Shown: positions 12,750 to 24,632 of the stretch, in pieces
Layout: each line of letters begins with the position of its first letter
Numbering within the stretch: position 1 is the stretch's first letter
Source: Cardinalis cardinalis
Lineage: Eukaryota; Chordata; Aves; Passeriformes; Cardinalidae
Direction: 5' to 3'
Length of the DNA: 64,000 nucleotides
NCBI GenBank assembly: GCA_014549065.1
Contig: JACDOX010000001.1
Coordinates: 9,769,195-9,833,194 of the forward strand
The notes under the pieces: generated by a model
Seen by the model: the letters and a program-made list of their open reading frames with translations, nothing else
Database searches by the model: none
What the model was told of the DNA's origin: nothing
Made by a program: the position numbers and the translations under genes

Positions 12750-13110
12750 TCCCCCAGGTCTAACGCCCGCAGCCGCAGGAGGAAGTCGTTCCGAAGAGAT
12801 GCACCTCCTCACCGGGCCGTGAGAAGGCACGCACGTCCCGAAACCCTGTGTGGGAAGACAAAGAGCCATCTGAATGGTGAGCCTGGCTGCAGGAGCGCCG
12901 GGGGAGCAGGGTCCCCTGTCAGAGGGCTGGAAGCCGAGCGTGTGTGTGAGGAGTGTGTGGCACAGGCGTGGCAGGAGCCTGGCAGCTCTCGCTGAGGCGC
13001 GAAGGCCCCGCAGGCCGGAGGCTCCCCGGGGCCGCTGCNGGCCACCAGCTCGGCATCGGCAGAGCGCAGCTGTCAGCTCTCCTCCGGGGGGACCGTGCTG
13101 CGTGTTTACA
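12750..13110. promoter_or_regulatory. CpG-rich patch (small CpG island candidate)
   Basis: By eye I count roughly 30 CpGs in about 350 bases at well over 60% G+C, against very few in the flanks. Stop-poor overlapping frames on both strands (up to about 180 codons) follow from this composition and give arginine/proline/glycine-rich strings without a domain. In birds such islands usually mark promoters, often of non-coding transcripts or alternative first exons, but no TATA box, initiator or convincing splice donor fixes an orientation. It could also be an orphan island inside a gene. Confidence 0.5.
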
Positions 13111-14135
13111 TGAGGAATCATATGGTAACCTCTTCTAGCTGGTGGGCAACTCGCAGGGTTACCTCATCTGCAGTGGAATTACCTCATCGGTGTGAAATGC
13201 CGTGCAGTGCAGGCAGCAGCAAAGCAGGCTGCTCTGGGGCATGGCTCCCTGAGTGACCACTCAGGAAAGAAACTTGAAATCTGCTAGTTTCACAATCATG
13301 TCCATTCACGAAGAATTGCTCAAAGCAGCTTTGCAGCATGAGTGGGTAGCCATTCAAGCACCCTTTGGATCCCTGTAAGAACTCAGCTGTGCTGACCCAC
13401 CCAATGTCCAGCTGCCATGTAAAGTCCTGGCNCAGGGAGCAGCAAGCAGGATGTTTATTCTCCACCATAGGTTAAGACTGGGAGAGTGGAGCCTTTGGCA
13501 TCCTCTGCCTTAAGCATGTTTCTTGACCNGGATTGTCGTGCTTCACCTCTTTAAAATCAAACCAACAAATTATACATGTATAAATAAAAAATTGCATGTG
13601 ATGCCCAGGAATATGTAATAAATTATTGGTGCCATAGGCGGAGGAGTTTATTAGCCCCTGTCAAGCTATTCACAATGTAAAGGACATACTGACCTAGAAT
13701 GATCTCTTCCTTCCAATCAGCATTTACACTGTAACAAGAGGAGAGCCAGTCAGTATTTGTGCATTGGTAATGTTAACCCTTCAGGCTACCCATGCAGATA
13801 TTTACTCTAGGATTTTGTGTAGGATTCCAACCCTGGCAGGCCATTTTTATTTCTAATAAACCCTTTTCTTAATCGAGGAAGCTGTGAGCTGGAGGCCACC
13901 ACTTCTGTGAACAAACATATTTTAAATTCCTTAGAGCATGTGTGTATGCACATATATATTTGTGTGTCTGTGTGTATTTTTCTTTTCTCCCAGGCTATTT
14001 ATCATGTCCAGTTGGACACATTGTGTGAGCACAGCTGCTCTTATCTGGCACAGGGTAGGATATTAAAGGGAAGATTAAGATTACCATTTTGCTTTATTTC
14101 ATTTCTCAGAGCTTGATCTGCATAGCCAGTTCTTC
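13111..14135. other. Unique sequence; AT-rich segment 13540-13760 is a conserved-element candidate
   Basis: The stretch at 13540-13760 combines AT-rich words (TAATAAATTATTGGTGCC at 13616-13633 and GAGTTTATTAGCCC near 13643) with scattered CpGs and no repeat signature. That composition resembles deeply conserved developmental enhancers. This is inference from composition only. The rest shows nothing, apart from an interrupted TG/TA-rich run near 13935-13977. Confidence 0.35.
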
Positions 14136-14159
14136 TGTGTGTGTGTGTGTGTGTGTGTG
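14136..14159. repeat. (TG)12 microsatellite
   Basis: Twelve uninterrupted TG units are visible. The tract is long enough to be polymorphic. Confidence 0.97.
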
Positions 14160-14518
14160 AGTGCAGAATAATAGTTGTGAGCAGGGTTCACATGTTGTGT
14201 CTCCAGGCAGTAGGTAAGGCACATCTGGAGTTTTCAGCTCCTGGAGATAGTTGCTCAAATCCCAGGAGTGTGGGTCGGGCTGGGAATGGGGGGCTGGTAT
14301 CCATGGTGAGGCTCCCTATCTCACAGTACCAGGTGTGTGCATGTGAAGTAAGTTCTTGGAAAGGCCATTCTCAGGGGGGAAAGAGAGAAACCAGAGAGAG
14401 CGGTAATTAGGAACTACCCTGCACAACTGAACCGGCTCATTAGGGATGAGTAAGGGAAGGACAGTGCTCAGAGCAGGTGATATGTGCAGAGGTTTCACAC
14501 AGCCTGCCACTGGCCATG

Positions 14519-14635
14519 CTCTATTTCTTTTTCCTTTTATTTCCCTTGCCCTTTTCCTCTCCTTTTCTTTTTCTTTTCCTCTTTCTATTTGCTCCTCCCC
14601 TCTTTCCTTTCTTTTCTCCATTTCTCTCTCTCTTT
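14519..14635. repeat. Pyrimidine (C/T) low-complexity tract
   Basis: About 115 bases are nearly all T and C, in irregular TTTCC, CTTTT and CTCT words with only a few purines. Frames crossing it encode phenylalanine/serine/leucine-rich strings that are artefacts of the composition. Confidence 0.9.
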
Positions 14636-17600
14636 GTGCATAAGGGTGGAAAATGGAGCTTCTGAAATAATTCCAGATGGGTCTGTTTGACAGCATCAGT
14701 GCTAGTTGTTCTCTAAACTGAAACAAGATCCATATTTGGATCAATATAGATTTGTGTGTGGGGAAGTATTCCCTTTTATTTCTTTGTCCACTCGGTATGG
14801 CAGCGCTGCTAAAAACCATATGCTCTGAAGGCTACTACTTACTAAAACAAACCCTTCTGCCTCCTCTTTGTGCATTTAATCCATTTCCATACATAGAGTG
14901 TGGCTGATCTTACACTGTTTGACCCCTGCACATCGAAGAATGTGGCCATTGCACTTCTGGAAATTTGGAGCTTCCTGAACCCAGCTTCCCAGCATCCCAG
15001 CATCCCTCAGAGCAACAGAAGCATGGTGCTGCCTTAAGCTCCCAGCAAAAATTGGGTGAATATGGCTCATAATCCAAGCTTAAGTGGATTTATGGGGTGA
15101 AGAGGCANTCCTCCTTCTGTTCTGTGTTTCACAGTGCTGTTCGGAAAGGAAACTGATGCATGATTGTATTAAACCTTCCCTCTGCTCCAAGCCCTAAATC
15201 ATGCTAGAAAACAACGTGTCCTTGTGGGGTGCTGAGCATTGGTCCTTGGGAAGCACTAGGCACCATATAATAGCAAAATCTGAGACAGGATCAGATTGGG
15301 AAAGGCTTTCCCTAACTAAACTTAACTATTTAAGTAATGTTCACTAGTGGGTGTCTCTTCAGCTTTGCCACTGTCCTCCAGCCAAGCAGGGTTATGGCTC
15401 CGTGTGCTAGGGTGGGCTTGAACCTTCTTTTTGCAGGAAGAATTTTGACTTCAAGGAATTAGGAGAGGAAGCTGCAATTCTCTCATGCAGGTGAAATTAG
15501 AGAAAGATATGACTCATTGGTGGGGCAAATTGAGCCTGCCAGCTGGGCTTCATTCAGCTGAAAAATATGCCCCTGTGGCTGCAGAGAAGCCAACCAGAAC
15601 TAACCAGAGGGGTGCAAATCTTCAAGTCAAACTGCAAACTGGGAACAACAAAGCAAATCATTCAGGTAGAAGGCATGCAAAATGCAATTGGTTCTCTTGT
15701 GCTTTACCTTGAATGGATTAAATCTGGCACTCGATGTGCGAACCCACAAGCGCTTGAACGGTAGTAAGCTGGCATAAGGCTGGCTATAATTAGAAGTGAT
15801 ATCTGCTCAGAATTAAAGTGCCAAATGTGCCTTCAGGTGTGTTCATTCTCCATCTTGCTTTTTAGTCCAGGCCTGACACATTTGGGATTCTTGCCACAGG
15901 AACTGTACCAAATGACTCACTCACAGTGGTAGCNGTGTGCTGAAGACTGCATCCTACAGAATCAGTGGGCCTGCAGTTCAACATGAAAGGCAAAACCTCN
16001 GGAGACTGACATATGGTCACTTGGTTCAAATGAGCTCCTTCAAACTTGAAAATTTCTCCAAATTTTTATCTNCTTTCTGCCATTTTTACAGTTGTGGATT
16101 TTCTTGACCAATTCCTACCTTATTTGATTCTTCTCTGTCCTGTCATTCTTCTGCCTCCTTTTAGCCTCTGTGTCCTTGGGCAGTCCCCATTCTCAAATTC
16201 TTCTTTTTAATTGCAGGCACCACAAGCTCTCTGTTTATCCTTGACTCCCCGACAGCATGAGAGGTTTTATAGCTCCTCTGGAGGCTCAGCTGTAAAGACT
16301 GGAGTGCTCTCTGCTAATTTCCTACTCATTCTCTCTTGCTTCATGGTGTAATAGGGGACAGATCTGCAAATCCACCTATAGGCAGGAGAGGTGAACTCTG
16401 CAGAGCCTGTCTGCTAAATATTCCGGTGGAGTCCTCAGCCCAATAGCACAGCTGGGCAGCCAGCAACAGGATGAGAAAGACAGGTATTGATGGAGCAAGT
16501 GTAGAAGGGACAATAATATCTCCTGCCTCAAGGAGAGGCTTATTTTTCATTATGCAGAAAAACCCAAGGATGTCAGGCTGGTATTGGTTGTACACTGATA
16601 TCAAATGAAGCGGTTGGTGTTGCAGGCACTCAGACCAGGATCTTAAANATTGTTCCTGGATCCAATACTATCAACAAAATCCATCCAAACTAACGCTCAG
16701 TCTGCACTCCAAGTTGGCCAACCTGACTTTAAAGTGTTAGACAAATGAAAATGTGGTTTCTTGCATTTTGTAAGTCCAAGCATCTTTTAACACCTGTTGG
16801 TCTATTAGAAACCATTTTTTGTGTTTCGTAGCATCTTATGTTGTGTTTGGCANGTCAGGAACAGAAAAGAAGACCTGCTCTTCACGCAATTCCCTTCAGA
16901 TCAGATTGATAATATGTATTGAATGATGTTGCTTAAATCAATGCAAATTGATTGACGGCCTCAGAGCATCTGGAAGATAACAGGAAAAGAGAGACCCATA
17001 TCCTGAAGGGATATTCATGGCCATTTTTATAGTGCTGCACAACTTCTGCCCAAAAGGAAAAACTTGCAGGTCATTTTGACAGGAGCACATGCTTTGGATT
17101 GAAATTGAGAGCCTGTGTGAGATAGGTAATGATGCTCCCTGAGTACTGTTATCCCTCTTATTTCTTATAACTCCTCTAACTGCTAATAAATTACTATAAC
17201 CATCGAATTATGGTCAGCAGGGAGTCTTAAAGAAAAAAATTGGTTGTCTTAATGAGGAAGGGGGGAGTAGAGAAAAGAAGGGAGAAATTTTAATGGAGAA
17301 AACAAACCATCAAAACATACGGGTGTTTATTTTGCATGTGGATTGTACGCAAAAACAGGGAACTTGAAGAGCAAAGCTGCTGCTGCTGCTGAATTTCTGT
17401 CCATCTCCCCCATCCTGCTCAGAGTCAGAGGCAGCTCTCATAGCTGTCTTTGTGATAAAGCTTACAAGCAAATTGGACAGGGTGTCAGGCTGGCTATGAA
17501 ATATGACAAATTAACAGCCGAGGCTGCTACTGCCCTGGTTGCAGACACTTCATTTAGAAGTTATCATGTAACTGGATGCTTTCTGTAATTTGTGATGATA

Positions 17601-18364
17601 CTGATTGTGATAAATTGCAAGATTCAGGTAAAAAATTCAGCTCATTCCTGAAACTGAATATTAAGGGAAGAAACGGTTGTCAATATCGTGCCATTTAACT
17701 NCAGGCCCCCCAAATGAGAAAAGATCTCACAATAACAATAAAATTCTCAGTCACTGAGCAATGTAATTATATTAAGCTAATTACATTACAATTAGCAAAT
17801 CTTTAATTTATTTTTAATGCACTGATTAAACTTTATGTGGTAATCATAAAGCTTTCTGAATGGCAATCCTTTTGGGGAAGCATTGACACCAACCAGGGGT
17901 CACTGGTTGATGTTAGAGTATTTCCTGAAGTAATAAATAATTGAATTTTTATCTAGCTTGNAAAAGTTTCCATACAAATGTTTCAGGCATATAATTTATT
18001 CTTTTCCTTCCCTTTACCTTGATGGCTGATAAGTGGAAAAATTAATGCTCCACATTCCAGTCCACACTGTTGGTCCCATGCATTTTCATTGGATTGTTTG
18101 TTTGTTTTTTAAAGCTGGCAGCTGTCTCAAAGGACCCAAAGAAGTCCTTATCAGGGGGTTCTCAAGTGGTTTATCAGAGATTCCTCCTCTTTTCAGTAAG
18201 ACTCCCTGTGAGCAAAGGCTGGGGAATGTGCCTCTGTATAAATTCTCCATNCCAGGTGTAGCACCATCTTGCACCAGACAAAGGAGGAAAATTAGGCATG
18301 ATAAAACTAACTGGAATGAAATTAGGGATCGGAGTGTTACTCCCTGAGATTCATGTTTAGATCC
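14636..18364. other. Unique sequence with several conserved-element candidates
   Basis: I see no gene or repeat family. Three segments look like conserved non-coding elements because they mix AT-rich transcription-factor-like words with preserved CpGs. They are 15480-15850 (including GGCACTCGATGTGCGAAC at 15726-15743), 17200-17600 (with a short GCT/CTG triplet run near 17372-17387), and 17735-17960 (TAATTA-rich). The 81-codon plus frame at 17343-17588 lies inside the second segment and is probably a by-product. Conservation cannot be judged from one sequence. Confidence 0.35.
17760..17787. repeat. Perfect inverted repeat of TAATTA-type sites (10-bp arms, 8-nt loop)
   Basis: The arms AATGTAATTA (17760-17769) and TAATTACATT (17778-17787) are exact reverse complements around an 8-base loop. 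Each arm holds a TAATTA core, the typical site bound by many homeodomain proteins, so the arrangement could favour dimer binding. It lies inside the AT-rich element at 17.7-17.96 kb. Confidence 0.85.
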
Positions 18365-18395
18365 TGTATGGCCTTAGAGGCACTTAGGCCATACA
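18365..18395. repeat. Perfect inverted repeat, 10-bp arms, 11-nt loop
   Basis: TGTATGGCCT (18365-18374) and AGGCCATACA (18386-18395) are exact reverse complements. The surrounding words (AGGCACTTAGGCC, TTCCTAAGGCATCTAATGCC) faintly recall an old amniote interspersed repeat built of AGGCACTTAGG-like words, but I cannot name it with confidence. Confidence 0.75.
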
Positions 18396-21300
18396 AGTCC
18401 TTCAGACTTTGCCAATAAAGTTCCTAAGGCATCTAATGCCATTTTGGAGCACGCCTAACCAGTGCTTCTGCCTTGACCAGGCTGTGCAGCAGGGTGCTTA
18501 TCTGACATTTAAGTTGGATTAGAAATGATGAACAGTGCGTTCATCCACTTATCTTGTTGCAGGGCTCAGTCTCNCAAGGACACGTCGTATCCGCCTGCTG
18601 TGCTCTGCCAGATCTGATCCTTCTTTGGCTATTAGGCCAAAGGTTTTTTCTTTCTTCTCATGTTGTGTCTACTTTAGCTAACAAATATATATATGCATAT
18701 ATTTCCTATTAGGCANGACTGCTTTGTAAAGAAAAGGGTGGTTTTTCCACCTTGAGTGCCTTACCAATAGAGCGACTGAGAGTTCTCCACACAGAGAAGC
18801 AAATCTCATCAGGCAGAAGAGGGGGCAAAGCACTTTGGGTGGCACTATTCAACTGNTGCAAAAGATGGAGGATTTCAGTTACTTGGGTTTTTTTTCTGAA
18901 CACCNTCTTTGGCACTGCTCAGTTCTGCAGGAAAGAGACATCTTTCTGAAAGTGGCATCCAAAGGGAGAAAATACACTGAGTAAAATAACTAAGCTCTGG
19001 AGAGGAGAGGGACTTCAGCTGTAGTCCTATCCCACATCCTCAGGGTTTTCCTGCAGGTAAGCTATGGTGGCTCCTTGTTCAGTCCAATGCTTTTAAAGTG
19101 AAGTCATGGAGCTCTGTGGATCAGGGCCAATTGCTGCTATCTCAAAAATTCTATGCCCCAGCTGCATATTTTCCCTGTTTTCTGGAGGAGGCGAGGGTGA
19201 AGGGGGTACAGAAACCAGCCCATCCCCAAGCCCTGCCTGTCCTGAACAGCAGATTCCTGGCCAAATGGGAACCAGGCACCATGCTGGGAGGGTACTGTCT
19301 CATCCCTAAGGAGAAAACTGGGCTTTTTGCCCTGTGTCAGCATTACTGATGTAAAGCACCTACCCAGCTTCTGAGATGTGAGCTATTATCTCTGCAGGGC
19401 TCTCTGCTTCTCGGAGTAGATGTATCTGCTTCCCTGCCGTTAGCTCCAGGCTCTCTTGTATGGCAGGCACCAAGGCACACACAGAGACACGTGTTGTAGC
19501 TCCTTTTTTGGATCTGGTCCTTGGTGCTTAGGGACCAGATGTAATTTGTTCATGCACCTTGAGCTCTGCAGGTGACTCAGGAGCGTGGGACTGGCCTCTA
19601 CCTACATTCAGCATCAGTGATAGGCAGCCATTCCCTGCAGACAAATTGGCGTGTCAATGCCACACTAAATACAGCAAAAGGAAATGGCTGAACTGGAGGA
19701 GCTGAAAACAGAGTATACTTAAAACTGAGAATATTTGGGGCCAATTTTCATGCTCAAAATTTTGCANAATTCCTCTGCCAGCTCAGAATAATTATTAAAA
19801 AATAATAATTGAAAAATGTGGTTTTTTACATCTTACAAGTAAACAAGAACAATGGCTCAGCACTATGTATGGAGTGGCCTGCAGTCCTTGTTTTTGTTTG
19901 TGTGGGACCTTGAGCAACTGCTGTGTTTATTTTTTACTGATAATCTCTCTAATAGCATGGAAAAAGAAGGCACAAACTGTGCCCTTTTTTTTTTTGGTGA
20001 GAATTGAAATAATTCATGTTTCTCCTCCGTGGAATGAATTTCCCAACCATAATAGCACACGTTGAGTGTATCTGGAAAGGATGCTGCCTTGTTCGATGAA
20101 CTGAATTGTGCACACAGTTGGAGGCTCTGACAGTGCCAGCATCAGTGAATGCAAGTTGCATAAAAAAGAGGCAGCATCATTCATGACACTAATGAACAGT
20201 CCTTCCTCGTCCATCAGAGAAATCTTTCCCAGGGATAACGATTCTCCTAGCATTTTCTTAGCCATAAAAGAAGAGATTGTGCTGGGTCTTTGGTTCTGTA
20301 GGAAACTATCAGGAGAATTCTAAGGCTGGGAACAGAAATCAATGTTTCTGTGATACTGTATTGGCTAAATACTTAGACCAGAGGAAAAAGATTTTGTTTT
20401 GACTGCACAGTGAACTTCTTGTTTTGCTTTGCTGCTACAAGATTGTGAAAATAGAAGGAAATTTAAGGGGACATATTTGATTCCAAGCAAGTCTGCCAGC
20501 AAGTTCTTGTCATTGCAGTGTGGTGTACCTGGCTCACTCATGCAGTCCTACAGCTTTAAGTAACTGTAACTTCATTGATTTCAGAGGAATCTCGGGAGTA
20601 AATGGGGAAAATTGGTGTGACACAACAGTGATTCAGCTTTAATGTATTCCCTCATTCTTCTCCAGGTATTTATTATCATTTAAGAGACATCTACTTTAAA
20701 TCTTTCTTATTACTTGAAAAAAGTCTCCTAAGATATGAGCAAAATCAATAGCAGAAGGGTCTCTGGGGATCTAATCTACAAAATGACAATTAGACAAGAT
20801 CTAAAACTAGGGGCTTGATTGTAACAGCGATTGAGGGTATTATAATTTCTTTAAACTACTGAAGAGAAAGCTAAAGAATAGATGCAGTTTTGTCAGAAAA
20901 ATACAATTTGTCTTCCATAACTTTATGAGAGTTGTTGAATAAATATGGCCTGTACCTACTTATTCATCAGCATGTATTATGTCACTTCTAGGAAGTTCTG
21001 CCAGTGAAAACCTTCTACTGTAAGCTAGACTGCAACTCACAATTCCAGCTAATTTTGTTCTTTTAATCTGCCCCTTAAATATTTTGCACCTTGCTCTCTG
21101 CCTTTCTGTGCAAACCAAAGTAATACTTAATAGGCTTCTCCGTACACTCTGTAATGCTCTAATTTTCCAGTGCTTTATGAGTGACTCCAGTGGTGTGAAA
21201 TCAGATCCCAGTCCATGTTGTTTTGGGGNTGATCATACCAGTTTTAATGGCCTGTATGTTTGTTTTATGTTTTAAATGCATGTGCAATGCCTTTGGAGGC

Positions 21301-22688
21301 AAGAAACTCATACAGATAGCTCAGTCTAGGAGATTGTATTCATGTTCATGATGGCAACCATAATGACTGGGATTATAGCAGAAAAAGGGTTTGAAGCTTG
21401 CCTTGGTTAGAGAGGAAAAATGAAACCTTATACCATTGACCACGTTTAGGTCCCCTTTATCTGGCTTTCTCCACTTCCCCAAGACATGCTAGCATCTGAC
21501 AATGCTGCTTCTATACTTTATCCATCTGACAGAGGTGGATTTAAATTTTAAAAAATCTACATGACTGAACAGTTTGATACAGGCCATTTTAAAAAGTATA
21601 TTTTAGGACTATGATTAGGTTACAGGCTGCTTTTCTTTAAAATAAATTTGTCACATACTCTGCATTCGTATCAGGCATGAGGCTTTTGTCACTGGAGGAA
21701 ATCACTTTAAAGAACCAGACCAAATCCCTCACATTGGTGAAGTATCTGTAATTCCTGATCTCCCTCGCATGACTGATTTCTGCAGGAGTGATGCTTTTGT
21801 GATCCATGCATTAGCAATAACCAGCTACAGCTACAGTAATTAAACAGTTTAAATCTACCATCCTATATAGATCCACTTTGATTGCTTGCTTTCTTACTGT
21901 TCTTNTTACTGAACTTCAGAAATTAACACTTTGGTTGATGCTGGGAAAGGCAGCTTTCCCCTCTTCCTGCCATAAAATGAACCTCATTAGAAAACAAGTA
22001 ATTTATTGGCACTGAATTTGCATTAATACCGTAATGATATTTCTACTTTCAATCACTGCAAATTGCAAAGTGTGGTGCCAATTCAAGCAGAGTTGTTATT
22101 TTGTACTCTTGAGTCTCAGGAAGTTTTCATTAGTTCATTGGATTTAACAGAATTAGAGAGCTTTGAGAAAAAAGTATGAAGCATATATAAAGTATGAAAA
22201 GTATAAAGACAAAAGTATGCCTTCATTGTCTGACCAGTAAAGACAATTGCTACTTCTGGACGAATATGGACGTGTGACATGGGACCTTTCTTTTGATTTT
22301 GTNTGACTGATCTGTCCTGTCAGAAGCCAAACTGAAAATTATTGTTACTCCTTTACAAGTGTGGCAGATTTGCAGATCGTCTTCACCTCTCGAGGAGAAA
22401 TGAAGTGCTCAGTCTCCAATATGTTTGTTTACAAAAGNCACGGGTCTTATCTTTCTGAGTCATTCACAGGAATGTGAAAGCTTAAAACTCACTTTTTTTC
22501 TTTGTTCCCAAACCCTGAGCTTTTCACCTGGGAAACCCTTCTAGGTCAAAGCTCCTCCTCTGAGACCATATGACCTTTAAAGGTGGGCTTGAACCTTTTT
22601 TATGCATCTGCTCTGCAATACAAATGAACCTCAAAGCTTTAGCAGGCAGACAAAGAAGAGGTCTTTAACCCACACAGTCTCTGTAAGG
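18396..22688. other. Unique AT-leaning sequence, no gene recognised
   Basis: No coding exon or RNA gene is supported. A near-palindromic TATATATGCATATA run lies at about 18686-18705. The segment at 20524-20640 (CATTGATTTCAGAGGAATC near 20574) may be a scrap of the same class of old palindromic repeat seen at 36.45 kb. The segment at 21960-22080 (AATTTATTGGCACTGAATTT and similar) could be a conserved element. Four loose copies of AAAGTATGAA-like words sit at 22168-22222. Confidence 0.45.
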
Positions 22689-22714
22689 GGGGTCATTTAT
22701 GCTTAAATGACCCC
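22689..22714. repeat. Perfect inverted repeat, 11-bp arms, 4-nt loop
   Basis: GGGGTCATTTA (22689-22699) and TAAATGACCCC (22704-22714) are exact reverse complements separated by TGCT, a short tight hairpin. No T-run follows and no function can be inferred from sequence. It could be the centre of an otherwise decayed palindromic element. Confidence 0.85.
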
Positions 22715-24389
22715 TAATGGGCAAGTGATGAGTACTGTTCAGCACAACAATATTAATGGGCAGGCAGGAGCACAGAGCAAGGGGTAAGATGGATGCTTGC
22801 ATGTTTCCATACCTTACAAAGCAAAAAGGGGTGGGCAAACTTACCTACTCCTTTCCCAAAGGACAGCCAACAGCATCTGACTATTTCAAAAGCAATACTG
22901 CTTTTGTCAATTTATTTCAATGAAATGAAAAGATTTCTAAATTCACGTTTAATTAGATAAGTTTACATTTATTTGGATTGTATAGCTTGGCTTATATGAA
23001 GGTGAGGAGAAGTAGAAAATTTACTTTATTTCCAATGATCTGATGTCCATTTCCATGGAAACAGAAATGGAAGCAGGAACCAAACATAAGCAGTCACAGC
23101 CCTGGTTAATTGCCCATGGCTGCTTTCTGTTTCCACTTCTATAGTGCTGAACTCTATGTTTCCTACTGACCCCGTTACTACATAACAATGTGTGTGAGAG
23201 GGACTGATGAGGGAAGACTGGGCACAAGAAAGGTGGAGAGAGGAAAGATCTAAAAGGCAGATGCAGGCTCTCCAGGCTGACCAGTAAAGAAATCTCCTTT
23301 ATGATTTCTTTTATTTGACTGGAAAAAAAAAATAAGAGGAGTAACATCAACAAAACTAATTTTAATTAAGTTATTGCTAAAAACTTGATGCTGTTACAGC
23401 ACTTAATGACAACCAGTATAAATCTGGAGTTGCTCCATGGAAGTTGATGACAGTTTAACAGGAATTAATAACAGACACTGTCCTTTAGTGAAAAAAGCAA
23501 AAAANTATTAATAGAATATTAATAGAGAGCAAAAGAAAAATTATTACTAGAAAGTGTGTAATAGAAACTGTGGCTGCTGGGNCAGTGACCAAACTAGTGT
23601 AAGGAATCNGATTTTCTCAATTTGGGATGCTCTGATATGTCTACNATGCAACAGATTTCTAGAGGTAGGCCACCTTATTCAATGATAAAATTAAAACTGA
23701 GAATGGAAAACAAACCACAAGCAAATCTNTCTCCAGGCTGAAAACCTGTTTATTTGTTCATTAAAGTAATTGAACACCTCTGCACTCTCAAATTTGGCCT
23801 AAAAGCAGGAGCAGAAAATAGCATTAAAAACAATACTCCCTGTTCTTGTTATTTCTAAAACCAGATTCTCCAGCAGGAAGAAATGATCCCCAGAGGTTTG
23901 GCTTCATGGAAACCCAACCAGATCTTAGGCCTTTTGAGGTTTACTCATCTCTTGTAATCATGCTGGCATCTGTCCTGTAAGAGATTTCTTGCTGATACAG
24001 AACAGCTCATTCTATCCTAGCTGAGCTATAAACTAACCAAAGATTGCTGTTTGGAAGGGTTTAAAGAGGATTGCGTCAAAGAAGAAGTTGGATGAGGTTT
24101 TGTGGGCAAAATACTGAAAATAATCTAGCATGCATTTCAATATGGAAAATAAAGGTGGAAACAGGAGGGGGTGGGGGTAAAAAAAGACATGTTATAAGGT
24201 CCTTATGCTTTGAGAAAAGGTAGGCTCAAAGCACAGCAGCTTCTTCTCCAAGTCTCATATCCCACAACTCTTTGGTGACAATCTGCAACACTCTGATGGC
24301 CACATGAGTGCTCCTCGTGCCGGTCTCCCTTTCTGCGATGCGCTTCTGTGTAGACATCACCNTCCTTTGCATGTTAAACTCTGATCTGC
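22715..24389. other. Unique sequence, with a cluster of Ns at 23506-23729
   Basis: Nothing coding is recognised. Five single Ns fall within about 225 bases (23506-23729), well above the window average, and a small 11-bp direct repeat (TATTAATAGAA/TATTAATAGAG) lies at about 23507-23528. The minus-strand frame at 24226-24429 is discussed in the findings. Confidence 0.5.
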
Positions 24390-24583
24390 TAACTTTGCCC
24401 ACCAAAACAGTGGCTAAGTGTTGGAACAAACTTCCCAGGGAAGTGGTGGAATCCCCAAAANTGTTTTAAGAGGTGACTGGACATGGCACTTAGTGCTTTA
24501 GTTTAGTTGACGTGGTGCTATTCAATCAAANGTTAGACTCTATGGTCTTGAAAGTCTTTTCAACCTTAATGATTCTATAATTC
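24390..24583 (+). mobile_element. CR1 LINE 3' end fragment
   Basis: In plus orientation the segment follows the CR1 3' end. A GTGTTGGAACAAACTTCCCA block (CR1: CACTGGAACAGGCTGCCCA) comes first, then GTGGTGGAATCC, GGACATGGCACTTAGTGC, GACTCTATGGTCTTGAAAGT and finally CAACCTTAATGATTCTATAA. The 5' limit is soft: weak similarity begins near 24390 and is firm from 24413. The 3' tail merges into the 31-bp tandem duplication at 24571-24632. Confidence 0.88.
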
Positions 24584-24632
24584 CACGAGAATATCACAAC
24601 AGATTCTGTAATTCCATGAGAATATCACAACA
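24571..24632. repeat. 31-bp tandem duplication spanning a CR1 3' end
   Basis: Two adjacent 31-base copies (24571-24601 and 24602-24632) start with GATTCTATAATTCC and GATTCTGTAATTCC and end in AATATCACAACA. They differ at two positions. Because the first half of each unit is the CR1 tail and the second half is flanking DNA, the duplication happened after the insertion, or during its 3'-end processing. Confidence 0.92.

Noticed and set aside
22543..22574. AGGTCA and TGACCT half-sites 20-odd bases apart
   Set aside because: The spacing fits no standard nuclear-receptor element.
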